Source of the DNA: Phragmites australis
Taxonomy: Eukaryota; Streptophyta; Magnoliopsida; Poales; Poaceae
Direction of reading: 5' to 3'
Length of the DNA: 64,000 nucleotides
NCBI RefSeq assembly: GCF_958298935.1
Contig: NC_084932.1
Span: 16,781,501-16,845,500 of the forward strand
Shown here: one piece after another, positions 11,992-23,075 of the stretch
Layout: the number at the start of each line of letters is the position of its first letter
Position numbering within the stretch: position 1 is the stretch's first letter
Position numbers and translations under genes: made by a program
Notes under the pieces: generated by a model
The model's database searches: none
What the model saw: only the letters and a program-made list of their open reading frames with translations
Told to the model about the DNA's origin: nothing

Positions 11992-12162
11992 ATGTTAATG
12001 TAATATAGCACATTTGGAATCTCTCACATGTCTAAGTTATCACCATGTGAATGAAAATGTGCATTGGATTCTATCTCTCACAGCATGGTTCCTAGGCTCA
12101 TCGTGCTCTTCCCTGACTTGTACCGAATCTCAGGGCGAGATTCTTTTTAAGGGGGGGAGGTT
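11992..12162 (+). promoter_or_regulatory. Copy A 3' untranslated region and polypurine tract
   Basis: This is a non-coding stretch between the pol stop and the LTR, ending in the polypurine tract 'aagggggggaggtt' (12148-12162). The equivalent tract is deleted in copy B. Confidence 0.75.
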
Positions 12163-14045
12163 TGTCACGTCCCAAAATCCGTAATTGCGTGTTTAATATT
12201 AAACATGCATCAATAGCTTCATATTTGAATTTGGATCGCTTCCGATCGCCAGATTGAAATTTGAGCTGCGATTCTGTGATCAGATGCTCCTAAGGATTTT
12301 GATCACGACAAAAAAATTTCTCGGATTTTGCAGCTCAATTGCACCTCAATTTGGATTAATGAAGTGAGAGAAAAGAAAATTGGAGAGAGAATTGAATTAG
12401 AAGCAAAATCGGACTTTTTCTCTAACTTGTGGGGCCCACATGAGGGAAATATCTCTCTCTCTCACTCAAAAGGGGGCAGCCCACCCTCTCTCTCTCCTCC
12501 CTCACTCCCCACGTGCTCCTCTCTCTCCCTCTCACCTCTCTCTCTCTAGCTCTCCCTTTCCCCCTTGGTTCCCACCTCTACAAGCGAAACCGAGGTACGT
12601 ATGTGGTACCTACGCGACCACACATTCGAGAGCTACTCATCCGTCCAATCCTTTTTCGTTTTCCCGAAGGATTCGAGCCGGTTTTGATCGTTTTAGGTGT
12701 TCTAGGTTGAAACACTTGGAGCACCGGAGTTCTTCTTCATCCCGGACTTTCCGCTTCTTCCCGAAGGTCACAAAGTGGGGCAAAAGCATCCTTGGTGAGT
12801 CCTTTAGGCTTCCCATGGCATGAACGCACATTTGGATGATTGATTTTGGATTTGGATCGATTTTTGTGAAATCAATGAGTTCTTGAGCATTAGGAGAGAA
12901 TTATGGATTTGGTTGAGAATTGATTTAGGAATTAAGTTGCTAGGTGGTTAGTTAAGTTCTAGACTCTCTAAACTCTCCCAAACATATCCCCATTTGGAGT
13001 GGAAAAGATCGCAAATCAATTTGGCAAAGTTTCCCCTCAAATAGGAGCAGTTCTGGAAAGTCCGGAACCTCCGGAAAATTGTTCAGAGGTTCCGCAGTCC
13101 GGAACCTCCGCAGAAAAGTGCGGATAGTCCGCAAAAGTGGGTGGTACAAGCTGTATGGTCCTCGTGTTGTGTGGGTCTAGGAGTATTCCCCTGCAGGGTG
13201 TATAAACAGTTTGAACTGCGGCGCTCTCGGTCATGGGCATGCTATTGTTTCATCTGCACCAAGTCGTAGAGTTCTCGTTGTGGTTTGTGGATGATGGCAT
13301 GAGGTTGATGGTTGGGCATGTGATTATGGTTTGGGTATGGTGGTTGGTGGTTGGTGGTTCAAGTTGGCACTTGTTCACATTGATATACTTATTGTTACAT
13401 TTACATATGCTCAGTTGTTGGTTATGGCAGGGTAGTTTCACATAAGTTGGTTAAGTTAGTTGCTACACCTATGTTTAGGATGCTTACCGCTTAATTAACT
13501 TAACCATATTTAATCCTTGCTACTAGCTAATGCATGATTCTTGGAGTCGAGCTATGTATATGTCCTCTATATTGTGTAAGACTTGCGAGTACCTTCGTAC
13601 TCAGGGTGCTGCCCTTAAGTTGATGCAGGTTCACAGGTTGGCGAGCAAGAGGCAGTGTTCGGCTACTTTGTGCCTGCCGATCAGGGTGGCGGGGCAGGAG
13701 TAGCAACTCTACTCCGAACTCAGTGTTTTAGTATGGAGCCTAAGGGCATGTGGCTCCATATCCTTTTGTTGCATAGTTTTCTTACGCTGCGTAGTTGTTG
13801 TTTCGTTTTTGTTGTAAATTGTGAAAACAGCTGCATGTTTAAAGACTTGTAATATAATGTTAATTACTCGCTCTTTCTTAAGCTTTTTTGTGATGTATAT
13901 GATGGAAAGGCATGTGTTCCGATCTTGGGCACAAAACACGTTCTAGGACTACCGAGATTGCATTATGATTAATCGCTGAGGTTGTGATTATGAAAAATGA
14001 TCTGCCTGGTGATTAATTTGAATACCGTTTGGACAGTTCCTCACA
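12163..14045 (+). repeat. LTR shared by copies A and B (internally deleted)
   Basis: It starts TGTCACGTCCCAAAATCC after a polypurine tract and ends TTCCTCACA just before a primer binding site. It therefore serves as 3' LTR of A and 5' LTR of B. It is 1883 bp. Against the LTR at 18923-21904 it lacks one internal block of 1107 bp (position 13139/13140 corresponds to 19896-21002). A CT-rich tract at 12450-12560 and 'CCGGAACCTCCGGA'-type repeats at 13055-13139 are visible. The open frames inside it are low-complexity LTR sequence, not genes. Confidence 0.85.
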
Positions 14046-14048
14046 GTG

Positions 14049-14062
14049 TGGTATCAAAGCTT
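14049..14062 (+). promoter_or_regulatory. Primer binding site of copy B (initiator tRNA-Met)
   Basis: The sequence TGGTATCAAAGC lies 3 bp after the LTR end. It matches the plant primer site TGGTATCAGAGC complementary to initiator tRNA-Met, except for one base. A leader without coding signs follows to 14404. Confidence 0.8.
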
Positions 14063-14404
14063 GGTTTAATTAAGTAGCCTAAACATAATTTAGAACGTTG
14101 TTTAGTAAGTGGTCAACTTCACCTAAACAACTCACTAAGTTTTGTTTATGCCTCTTCATGATCAATATGTATGAAAATGCAATATTATGCCCCTAAGTAT
14201 AACTGCTTGTGAGTTTCGATGTTGTTGCGGAGAGAAGTGCACGAGAGAGAAACGGTAGCTAGGATTGAGCATACCGTCATTCTCATATTGCATTCATGCA
14301 TGCATGATCTATATACATGTATTATGGGATTCTAATAATATATCCAGCGAACACGTTGTGCTAAGTCGGAATTTGACGTTTCTCCTTTGTTTTGTCATTA
14401 CAAA

Positions 14405-15480
14405 ATGGTTAGGACTCGTCGTGATGTGAATGATCCGGAGGGGTCGAATGAGAATAACCCTCCTCCACCGCCGACTATGGCGGAAGTGCTCATGATGATT
14501 GAGCAGAATCGCCAGATGAATCAGACGCTTCTTGAGTCTCTCGTGCGCAAGACGGCTCCTCATGGAGGAGGTGAAGCCGGGCGCCGAGATGACTTCTCAG
14601 ATTTTCTTCGGACTCAGCCGCCGGTTTTCTCGCGGGCTGAGGATCCTCTGGATGCCGATCACTGGCTCCAGACGATCGAGCAGAAGCTTGATCTCCTCAG
14701 ATGTGAGGATTATGAAAAGGCGCTCTTTGTCGCCCATTAGCTTCAGGGCCCGGCGGGCGCGTGGTGGTCCAACTTCTTGGCCACGCACCCCGCCAAACAC
14801 CGAGTGTCTTGGGCAGAGTTCCACGAGGCCTTCCGCTCTTTCCACATCCCGAGCGGCCTCATGGAGATCAAGAGGTGGGAGTTCGAGGACCTCAAGTAAG
14901 GAGGCCGAACCGTGATGGAGTACGTGCAGTTCAATCATCTTGCTTAGTACGCTCCCGAGGAGGTCAGCGCTGATGAGCGGAAGCAACACCGCTTCGTCAA
15001 TGGACTCAACTCAAAGATGCAGGACCGGTTGTCCGCACACGAGTTCACCGACTTCAACAAGTTGGTGAGCACGTCCCTCATGTTGGAGTCCAAGCTTAAG
15101 AACCACCAGGAGGAGAAGAAGCGCAAGAGGGGTTCCTCGCCTTCTGTGGGCGAGAGCTCGCAGCACATCCGCACGGAGAGTCTACCTTCACCATCTCGTG
15201 TGCCGGCATCGGGTGCTCCGCGTCCGATGTGGCTCGTGCAGCGGCCGGCTTTCTCCGCTCCACAGGGACAGCCTGCACAACTGGCCGGTTCGCAGAATAG
15301 TGTGACCGGTGGCCCCGGTGGCCCTTGTTACAACTGCGGTCGTGTCGGCCACTACACGCGGGATTGCCCGTATTCAAGGCCAAGAGCCGCGGTGAATGCT
15401 CCACGGCCACCACTAGCTCAGTCGGCGCCTCAGTCTTCTCAAGCGACCCACGTCCCCAAGCGTGGTCGAGCACGCCACAC
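14405..15480 (+). pseudogene. Copy B gag (capsid and zinc knuckle), broken by stops
   Basis: The likely start is the ATG at 14405 (MVRTRRDVNDPEG). One frame runs through the capsid region into a zinc knuckle CYNCGRVGHYTRDC (C-x2-C-x4-H-x4-C) at about 15329-15370. Three in-frame stops interrupt it at 14738 (TAG), 14897 (TAA) and 14945 (TAG). Each is explained by a glutamine codon changed by C to T ('AH-stop-LQGPAG', 'LK-stop-GGRT', 'HLA-stop-YAPEE'). Otherwise the frame is continuous, so the gene died recently relative to T1. Confidence 0.85.
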
Positions 15481-17260
15481 CACCGCTGAGGACGTTCAGG
15501 AGGGTGACACCGTCCTGATGGGTATGTTGCATATGCGCTCTAACTCTGTCGTTGCACCTGTAGTTGTCCTTTTCGATTCTGGAGCTTCTCATTGCTTCAT
15601 AGCGGCAAGTTATGTTTGGCGTCATGGGTTGACAGTTAGCACCACCCCCACTCCTTACCTCATAGATGCACCAGGAGCCAAGGTCATTGTTAAGCAATGC
15701 GTGTCCAACGCCTCAGTGATCATCAACGAGATGTCTTTCGGGGCAAATCTGCTAGTGATGAACTCGAAGGGAATTGATATCATATTGGGGATGAACTGGT
15801 TCTCCAAGAACAAGGCCGTGTTAGATTGTGCCCAGTGGACAGTTACTCTAAATGGTCCGTCCGGCACCCGGATCCAATTGAAGCTGGAGGGTGTAAAATC
15901 TTGTCTCTTCGCCTTGAAGGCTGTCCCCACCATAGACATAATGAGTATTCATGTGGTGTGGGAATTCCCGGATGTCTTTCCAGATGAGTTGCCCGGAATG
16001 CCGCTTGACAGAGTAGTGGAGTTCTCCATTGATCTCATGCCCGGTGTGGCCCCAATTTCAAAGAAGGCGTATAAGATGTCGCCAGTTGAGCTAATTGAAT
16101 TGAAGAAGCAGATTCAGGAATTGCTATCAAAGGGGTTCATTCGTCCGAACTCCTCACCCTGGGAATGTTCGGCTCTCTTTGTGAAGAAGAAGGATGACAC
16201 TCTCCAGATGTGTGTGCACTACCGTCGTTGAATGAGGTCACTGTCAAGAACAGGTATCCACTCCCTAGGATTGATGTCTTGTTTGATTAGTTGACCGGAG
16301 CCCGAGTCTTCTCGAAGATTGATTTGAGACTGGGCTATCATCAAATCAAAGTCCGACCGGAGGATATTTCAAAGACAGCTTTCTGACCCGCTACGGGCTA
16401 TATGAATTCACTGTCATGTCCTTCGGATTGACGAATGCGCTGGCATTCTTCATGTATTTGATGAATACGGTGTTTATGGAGGAATTGGATAAGTTTGTCG
16501 TGGTTTTCATTGACGACATTCTTATATACTCTAAGACAGATGAAGAGAATGTCGAGCACCTCCGTATTGTTCTTGGCAGACTTAGAGATCATCAGCTATA
16601 CGCCAAGTTCAGCAAGTGTGAGTTCTGGCTCAGGGGGGTGGCTTTTCTGGGTCATGTTCTGTCAGACCACGGGGTTGCAGTTGACCCAAGCAAGGTGCAG
16701 AATGTGCTCGATTGGGTTCAGCCCCAGAGTGTCACTGATATACGGAGTTTTCTTGGACTCGCGGGTTATTACCGCCGGTTCATCGAGAACTTCTCCAAGG
16801 TTGCCAAGCCAATGACCGAGTTGTTGAAGCAAGGTAGCATATTCGAGTGGTCAGGAGCATGTGAGTCCGCTTTCCAATCTTTGAAGAGGTTGCTCACGAC
16901 CGCTCCAGTGCTCGCCCAACCAGATGTGAGTAGGGGTTTTGATGTGTATTGCGATGCGTCCAGCATAGGCCTCGGGTGTGTTCTGATGCAAGAGGGCCGG
17001 GTTGTTGCCTATGCATCCCGTCAGTTGAAGCGCCACAAGGAGAATTATCCAACTCATGATTTGGAGCTTGCCGCTGTCGTGCACGCTCTGAAGATCTGGC
17101 GCCACTACTTGATGGGTAATTTGTGTCGGATTTACATGGATCACAAAAGCCTCAAGTACATCTTCACGCAAGCAGGCGAGAGCTAATCAAAGATTATGAG
17201 CTAGAGGTGCACTACCACCCCGGCAAGGCAAATATGGTAGCCGATGCTTTGAGTTAGAGA
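15481..17260 (+). pseudogene. Copy B protease, reverse transcriptase and RNase H
   Basis: The protease has the catalytic motif LFDSGASHCF (about 15570-15600). RT begins around '[11 protein letters not shown]' (15968) and includes the polymerase motif FIDDILIYS (about 16507-16533). RNase H starts at '[14 protein letters not shown]' (about 16946). Breaks are a 1-bp deletion after HYR near 16227, a stop at 16288 (LFD-stop-LTG, probably from CAG), a 1-bp deletion at about 16383 (KTAF/LTRYG), and a small deletion at about 17172-17186 where the usual residues between FTQA and ELIKDYE are missing. The enzyme would copy element RNA to DNA; this copy is inactive. Confidence 0.85.
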
Positions 17261-18788
17261 GCTCACTGCCATTGTCTTACATTCTCGGCTGGGGACTCCA
17301 CACTGTGTGATGAGTTCCGCCGGCTTGGGCTCGAGATGGTCTCGGATGGATTCATTGCCAACTTGGAGATCAAGGCAGCTCAGAAGGATGACAAAGGCAT
17401 GGTCCGAATCCGAGAGAAGATGAAGATCGGTCAGGCCTTATGCTTTTCTGAAGATGAGCAGGGCATTCTGTGGTTTGGGAATCGTCTCATGGTTCCGAAG
17501 GTTGAGGCTTTGAGGAAGAAGATTCTTGATGAGGCTCATGACTTATTGCTGTCTATTCATCCTGGCAGCACGAAGATGTATAAAGACTTAAAGCCCGCTT
17601 CTGGTGGACTCGCATGAAGCGTGAAATTGCTCGGTATATGTCTGAGTGCGATATCTGCTGGCGGCTGAAGGCCGAGCATCTCAGGCCCGCTGGTACACTC
17701 CAGCCTTTGCCCATTCCTTCCTGGAAGTGGGAGGAGATCAGCATGGATTTCATCACCGACTTGCCGAAGACCTCGAATGGTTAGACACCATATGGGTTAT
17801 TATGGACCGGCTCACTAAGTCCGCCCATTTCTTGCCCGTCAAGACCCAGTACAATGCGAAGCAATATGCAGAGTTGTATCTCACCCGAATTGTGTGCCTT
17901 CACAGAGTTCCAAAGAAGATCATTTCTGATCGAGGTATGCAGTTCACCTCTCATTTCTGGAGGAGCTTCCAAGAAGCTATGGAGACCGAGCTCTTCCATA
18001 GTACAGCGTATCACCCTCAAACGGATGGTCAGACGGAGGGAGTGAACCAGATTCTAGAGGATATGCTCCGAGCTTATGTTCTCACTTATGGGAAGAAGTG
18101 GGACATATGCCTGCCATTCGCGGAATTCTCTTACAGCAATAGCTTCCAGGCTAGTATTGAGATGGCCCCGTTTGAAGTTCTTTATGGCCAGAGATGCTGA
18201 ACGCCGCTAAATTGGTCCGAATCTGGCGAACGGGCTTTCCTAGGTCCGGATTTGGTCAAGGAGGCGGAGGACCATGTTCTGAATATCCGCAAGAGTCTTC
18301 TCATCGCTCAATCGTGGCAGAAAAGCTATGCAGATCGCCGTCGTCGAGACCTTGAGTTTGCTGTTGGAGATCATGTATATCTCAAGGTTTCGCCTCTCAT
18401 AGGCGTTCACCGATTCCAAGTCCAAGGCAAGCTAGCACCTCGATATGTAGGGCCATTCTAGATTCTTGCTCGGCGTGGAGAGGTGGCCTATCAGTTGGAG
18501 TTGCCGCCGTCCCTCTCCGCGGTACATAACGTCTTTCACGTCTCACAACTCAAGAAATGTCTCCTAGTCCCGACAGAAGTCGTTGATGTTGCACCCCAAG
18601 AGTTGCAACCAGACTTGACATATTGTGAGCGGCCACTCCGTATCTTGGACGAGGCCGAATGCAAGACACGGTGAAGTTCAATCAAGTTCTTGAAAGTTCA
18701 ATGGAGCAATCACACGGAAGCTGAAGCAACATGGGAGCAGGAAGATAAGCTCCGCTCTGAGTATCCGGAGTTTTTTGAGAACATGTAA
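17261..18788 (+). pseudogene. Copy B integrase with chromodomain-like C-terminus
   Basis: The region after RNase H, the zinc finger, the core domain (KIISDRGMQFTSHFW, HPQTDGQTEGVNQ), GPY/F and the chromodomain-like end are all present and nearly identical to copy A. Breaks are 1-bp deletions near 17590 (LKP/RFWW) and 17783 (NG/YDTIW), and stops at 18198, 18459 and 18672. For all three stops copy A keeps CGA, CAG and CGA. The natural end is the TAA after FFENM at about 18786. Confidence 0.85.
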
Positions 18789-18922
18789 ATGTTAATATAA
18801 TATAGCACATTTGGAATCTCTCACATGTCTAAGTTATCACCATGTGAATGAAAATGTGCATTAGATTCTATCTCTCACAGCGTGGTTCCTAGACTCATCG
18901 TGCTCTTCCCTGACTTGTACCG
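18789..18922 (+). other. Copy B 3' region with polypurine tract deleted
   Basis: It matches the corresponding A region until 'cttgtaccgaa'. There the sequence jumps into the LTR ('aatccgtaattgcg'), so the polypurine tract and the first bases of the LTR are lost. No gene is seen. Confidence 0.75.
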
Positions 18923-21904
18923 AAATCCGTAATTGCGTGTTTAATATTAAACATGCATCAATAGCTTCATATTTGAATTTGGATCGCTTCTGATCGCCAG
19001 ATTGAAATTTGAGATGCGATTCTGTGATCAGATGCTCCTAAGGATTTTAATCACGACATAAAAATTTCTCGGATTTTGCAGCTCAATTGCACCTCAATTT
19101 GGATTAATGAAGCGAGAGAAAAGAAAATTGGAGAGAGAATTGAATTAGAAGCAAAATTGGACTTTTTCTCTAACTTGTGGGGCCCACATGAGGGAAATAT
19201 CTCTGTCTCTCTCTCACTCAAAAGGGGGCAGCCCACCCTCTCTCTCTCTCCTCCCTCACTCCCCACGTGCTCCTCTCTCTCTCCCTCTCACCTCTCTCTC
19301 TCTAGCTCTCCCTTTCCCCCTTGGTTCCCGCCTCTACAAGCGAAACCGAGGTACGTATATGGTACCTTCGCGACCACACGTTCGAGAGCTACTCATCCGT
19401 CCAATCCTTTTTTGTTTTCCCGAAGGATTCGAGCTGGTTTTGATCGTTTTAGGTGTTCTAGGTTGAAACACTTGGAGCACCGCAGTTCTTCTTCATCCCG
19501 GACTTTCCACTTCTTCCCGAAGGTCACAAAGTGGGGCAAAAGCATCTTTGATGAGTCCTTTAGGCTTCCCATGGCATGAACGCGCATTTGGATGATCGAT
19601 TTTGGATTTGGATCGATTTTTGTGAAATCAATGAGTTCTTGAGCATTAGGAGAGAATTATGGATTTGGTTGAGAATTGATTTAGGAATTAAGTTGCTAGG
19701 TGGTTAGTTAAGTTCTAGACTCTCTAAAATCTCCCAAACATATCCCCATTTGGAGTGGAAAAGATCGCAAATCAATTTGGCAAAGTTTCCCCTCAAATAG
19801 GAGCAGTTCTGGAAAGTCCGAAACCTCCAGAAAATTGTTCGGAGGTTCCGCAGTTTGGAACCTCCGCAGAAAAGTGCGGATAGTCCGCAAAAGTGCGGAG
19901 GTTCTGCAGAAAAGTGCGGAGGGTCCGCAGCTATTGTTCATCAGGCGCGTAGAGGCTTGTAAAATTCATAATTAATTCATCTGAACTCCAAACGACGTGA
20001 GACCAGTTGCATTAGCTTCATATGAGTATGAACTACATGTTAAAAGTGTTGGAACTCCATAAAATACTTTTGATAATTGATGAGTTAATTAAATGTGATT
20101 CCGCTTGTTTAAATCACAGATAATCAATACCATCTCCGAAAATTGTGAAACCACTTGGCCAATTCATGTTTTGCGCATCTTATGGCATGCATTGTTGCAT
20201 TTCATCCATACTCATGGCATTGCACGCGTTTTTCTTTTTAGAGAACGCCGATCCGACGATCCCAACGAGCGAGGGCGGTCCGGAGGCACCCCACCTTTTT
20301 GATCCAGGGCAGCAAGGCAAGCAACTAACATATTTCACCCATGTCAAATTTGAAAGTCTCAATCGATAAATATGCTTATATATGTATGCATGTGTTGGGT
20401 ACCCTTGGGTAGAACCTATGCCGATTGTATCTTTCTACCTTGGTCAATTGTTCAGTAATTTCCTTGTAGCCTAGAGATGGTGTTATGTCAAGGTACGAGT
20501 ACGATATACATGCTTAGCAATGCTTAGGTCTTTCGGTAGAAGTCGAACGACGGTGTTTTCCGTTGTTCGTGAGCATAGGGATTACTAATGATTACAAATA
20601 CATAATGATGGTGAGATGGTTGCTGAGTGGTGAGTATGAGACGAGATGTGGGCGGTGTTAGGGGTGTCGTCTGCCTTCGTGGAAAGTCCAGGGGGCAGGT
20701 CGGGAGAGAAAACCCGAGCACCATAGACCGCTTGCATCGTTTAAGGCCGATCATCGGGGTTGTTGGCTTTAGCACTTACCTTACTCACCACATGCCGATC
20801 TAATGGTAAGGCGAGTCGAATACCTTCGCAGTTGTGGCTTTGTGGGCGTGGACATCGACGGTGTGAGTGGGCGGGCTTGTAAGCGGTACTAGTTTGCTCT
20901 GGGAGTAGTTCTAATATCGCTGCATCGAGCGATGCATGCCTCACACGGTTGGGGCTGATTGGGAAAGGTTGTCACGGGTACCCCCTTATGTGCATTTTAG
21001 CGGGTGGCACAAGCCATATGGTCCTCGTGTTGTGTGGGTCTAGGAGTATCCCCTGTAGGGTGTATAAACAGTTTGAACTGCCGCGCTCTCGGTCATAAGC
21101 ATGCTATTATTTCATCTGCACCAAGTCGTAGAGTTCTCGTTGTGGTTTGTGGATGACGGCATGAGGTTGATGGTTGGGCATGTGATGATGGTCTGGGTAT
21201 GGTGGTTGGTGGTTGGTGGTTCAAGTTGGCACTTGTTTACGTTGATATACTTGTTGTTACATTTACATATGCTCAGTTGTTGGTTATGGTAGGGTAGTTT
21301 CACATAAGTTGGTTAAGTTAGTTGCTCACACCTATGTTTAGGATGCTTATCACTTAATTAACTTAACCATATTTAATCCTTGCTACTAGCTAATGCATGA
21401 TCCTTGGAGTCGAGCTATGTATATATGCTCTATATTGTGTAAGACTTACGAGTACCTTCGTACTCAGGGTGCTGCCCTTAAGTTGATGCAGGTTCACAGG
21501 AAGATGAGGAAGAGGCAGGGTTTGGTTTTTTTGTGCCTGCCGATCAGGGTGGCAGGCAGGAGTAGCACACTCTACTCCGAACTCAATGTTTTGGTATGAA
21601 GCCTAAGGGCATGTGGCTCCATATCCTTTTGTTGTATAATTTTCTTCCGCTGCGTAGTTATTGTTTCCTTTTTGTTGTAAATTGTAGAAATAGCTGCATG
21701 TTTAAAGACTTGTAATATAATGTTAATTACTCACTCTTTCTTAAGCTTTGTTGTGATGTATATGTTGAAGGCATGTGTTCCGATCTTGGGCACAAAACAC
21801 GTGCCGGGACTATCGGGACGGCATTCTGATTAATCGTTGATTGTGATTATGAAAAATGATCCGCCTGGTGATTAATTTGAATACCGTTTGGACGGTTCCT
21901 CATA
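18923..21904 (+). repeat. 3' LTR of copy B (long form, first bases missing)
   Basis: About 2.98 kb, homologous to 12163-14045 on both sides of the extra 1107-bp block (19896-21002) and ending TTCCTCATA. It carries the CT-rich tract (19190-19320) and 'TGCGGAGGTTCTGCA'-type repeats at about 19800-19935. The extra block is non-coding. Flanking Tat RT sequence starts at 21905. Confidence 0.85.
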
Positions 21905-22323
21905 GATCGTCTCTATGGTGGATCCTAAATTTGAACTCACACTCGTCGCCTTTCTCTGAGCAAATGCAGATTTATTTGCATGGTAGCCATCTGATATGTT
22001 GATCGAGCACATGCTAGCTATTCATCCTGATTCAAAACCTGTTTGACAAAAACTTCATAGTTTCACGAGTGAACACCGAGAAGAGATTTAGATAGAGATA
22101 AATAAGCTCCTAAAGGCATGTTTCATATTTGAAGTCACTTACCATGAGTGGTTGGCTAATCCCATCACGGTGAAGAAATCCAATGGCAAGCGGAAGATGT
22201 GTGTGGACTTCACTGACTTAAACAATACTTGCCCAAAGGATCCTTTCCCACTCCCAAGGATCAACTAGTTGGTTGACTATACTTTCAACTATGAGTTGTT
22301 GAGTTCCCTAGATGAGGTGGACT
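21905..22323 (+). pseudogene. Reverse transcriptase fragment of Tat element T2
   Basis: Pieces in + orientation read 'EHMLAIHPDSKPV', 'LHSFTSEHREEI', 'WLANPITVKKSNGKRKMCVD' and 'LLSSLDEV'. These are the start of a Tat-type RT (palm entry) and lie in the same orientation as the T2 gag piece at 9846-10757. Stops are frequent. It ends at a complex junction with the Sirevirus element. Confidence 0.75.
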
Positions 22324-22367
22324 CCAGTCCAAGATCATGGCATCTCCAGTCCAAGATGAGGTGGACT
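22311..22367. repeat. Junction with short templated duplications
   Basis: 'gatgaggtggact' occurs at 22311-22323 and again at 22355-22367, and 'ccagtccaagat' at 22324-22335 and 22346-22357. The copied pieces sit exactly where Tat RT ends and copia integrase begins. This is typical of filler DNA made during end-joining repair. Confidence 0.7.
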
Positions 22368-23075
22368 GGGACCTTTTATAGGCAGAAATAGAGGAGGAAG
22401 TTGTCTTATCATTGTTGATGATTTTTCTAGATTTACTTGGGTATTCTTTTTACATGATAAGACTATTGTATTTAACACCTTCAAAAGCTTTGCAAAAAGG
22501 TCCATAAATGAATTTGAGTTTAAGGTTAAGAAAGAGAGAAGTGATAATGGCTCCAAATTCAAGAACACCAAGGTTGAGGATTTTTGTGAAAAAAAGGGTA
22601 TCAAGCATAAATTCTCGGCCAAATATACTCCGGAGCAAAATGGAGTAGTTGAAAGGAAGAATCAGACTTTAACTAATATGGCAAGATCAATGCTTTTGGA
22701 ATATAACTTTTCGGACAATTTTTGGGCTGAAGCTATCAATACCGCTTGCCATTCATCAAATAGTTTGTATTATCACTGATTATTGAAAAAGACTCCATAT
22801 GAAATTTTTATTGGAAGAAAACCAAACATCTCATATTTTCGGGTATCCGGATGCAAATGTTATATTCTAAAGAAATGTACTCGTTTATCAAAATTCTAAA
22901 GAAAATGTGATGAAGGTTTCTTACTTGGTTATTCTTCTAATAGTAAAGCTTATTGTGTCTACAACCGAAATTCTGGTTTGGTTGAAGAGACACATAATGT
23001 TGAATTTGATAAAATTAATGCATCTCAAGAAGTGCAAGAAAATTTGGATCATGTAGGTAATTAAGGTTTGAGAAG
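22362..23075 (+). pseudogene. Sirevirus integrase, N-terminally truncated
   Basis: The frame enters at 'GPFIGRNRGG' and carries the catalytic core: 'IVDDFSRFTWVFFL', 'ERSDNGSKFKN' and 'YTPEQNGVVERKNQTL', giving the D-D-E residues. 'GCKCYILKK' and 'LLGYSSNSKAYCVYN' follow. Stops near 22777 and 22898 break it. The zinc-binding N-terminus is lost at the junction. Confidence 0.8.

Larger units (their letters stand above)
10757..21904 (+). mobile_element. Tandem pair of Tekay-like chromovirus copies A and B sharing one LTR
   Basis: The order is pol 3' end (A), LTR, complete internal region (B), LTR. The A piece (10757-12162) and the matching part of B (17566-18922) are near-identical, including the stretch after the stop codon. 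An LTR-internal-LTR-internal-LTR array is the expected product of unequal recombination between LTRs; here the left LTR and most of A were then lost. B has a primer site for initiator tRNA-Met and a C-terminal chromodomain-like block, as in Tekay/Del chromoviruses. Both copies have many stops and indels. Confidence 0.8.

Noticed and set aside
12328..12823. Overlapping open frames in the CT-rich part of the A/B LTR
   Set aside because: Low-complexity Ser/Pro/Leu stretches made by CTCTCT repeats; the same frames recur at 19076-19579 in the other LTR. No conserved protein.
14049..14062. tRNA-like sequences next to LTRs
   Set aside because: Only 12-18 bases complementary to the tRNA 3' end; these are primer binding sites, and no tRNA gene fold is present.
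15017..16231. 404-codon frame considered as a functional gene
   Set aside because: It is the gag-protease-RT part of copy B, with stops before it and a 1-bp deletion after it.
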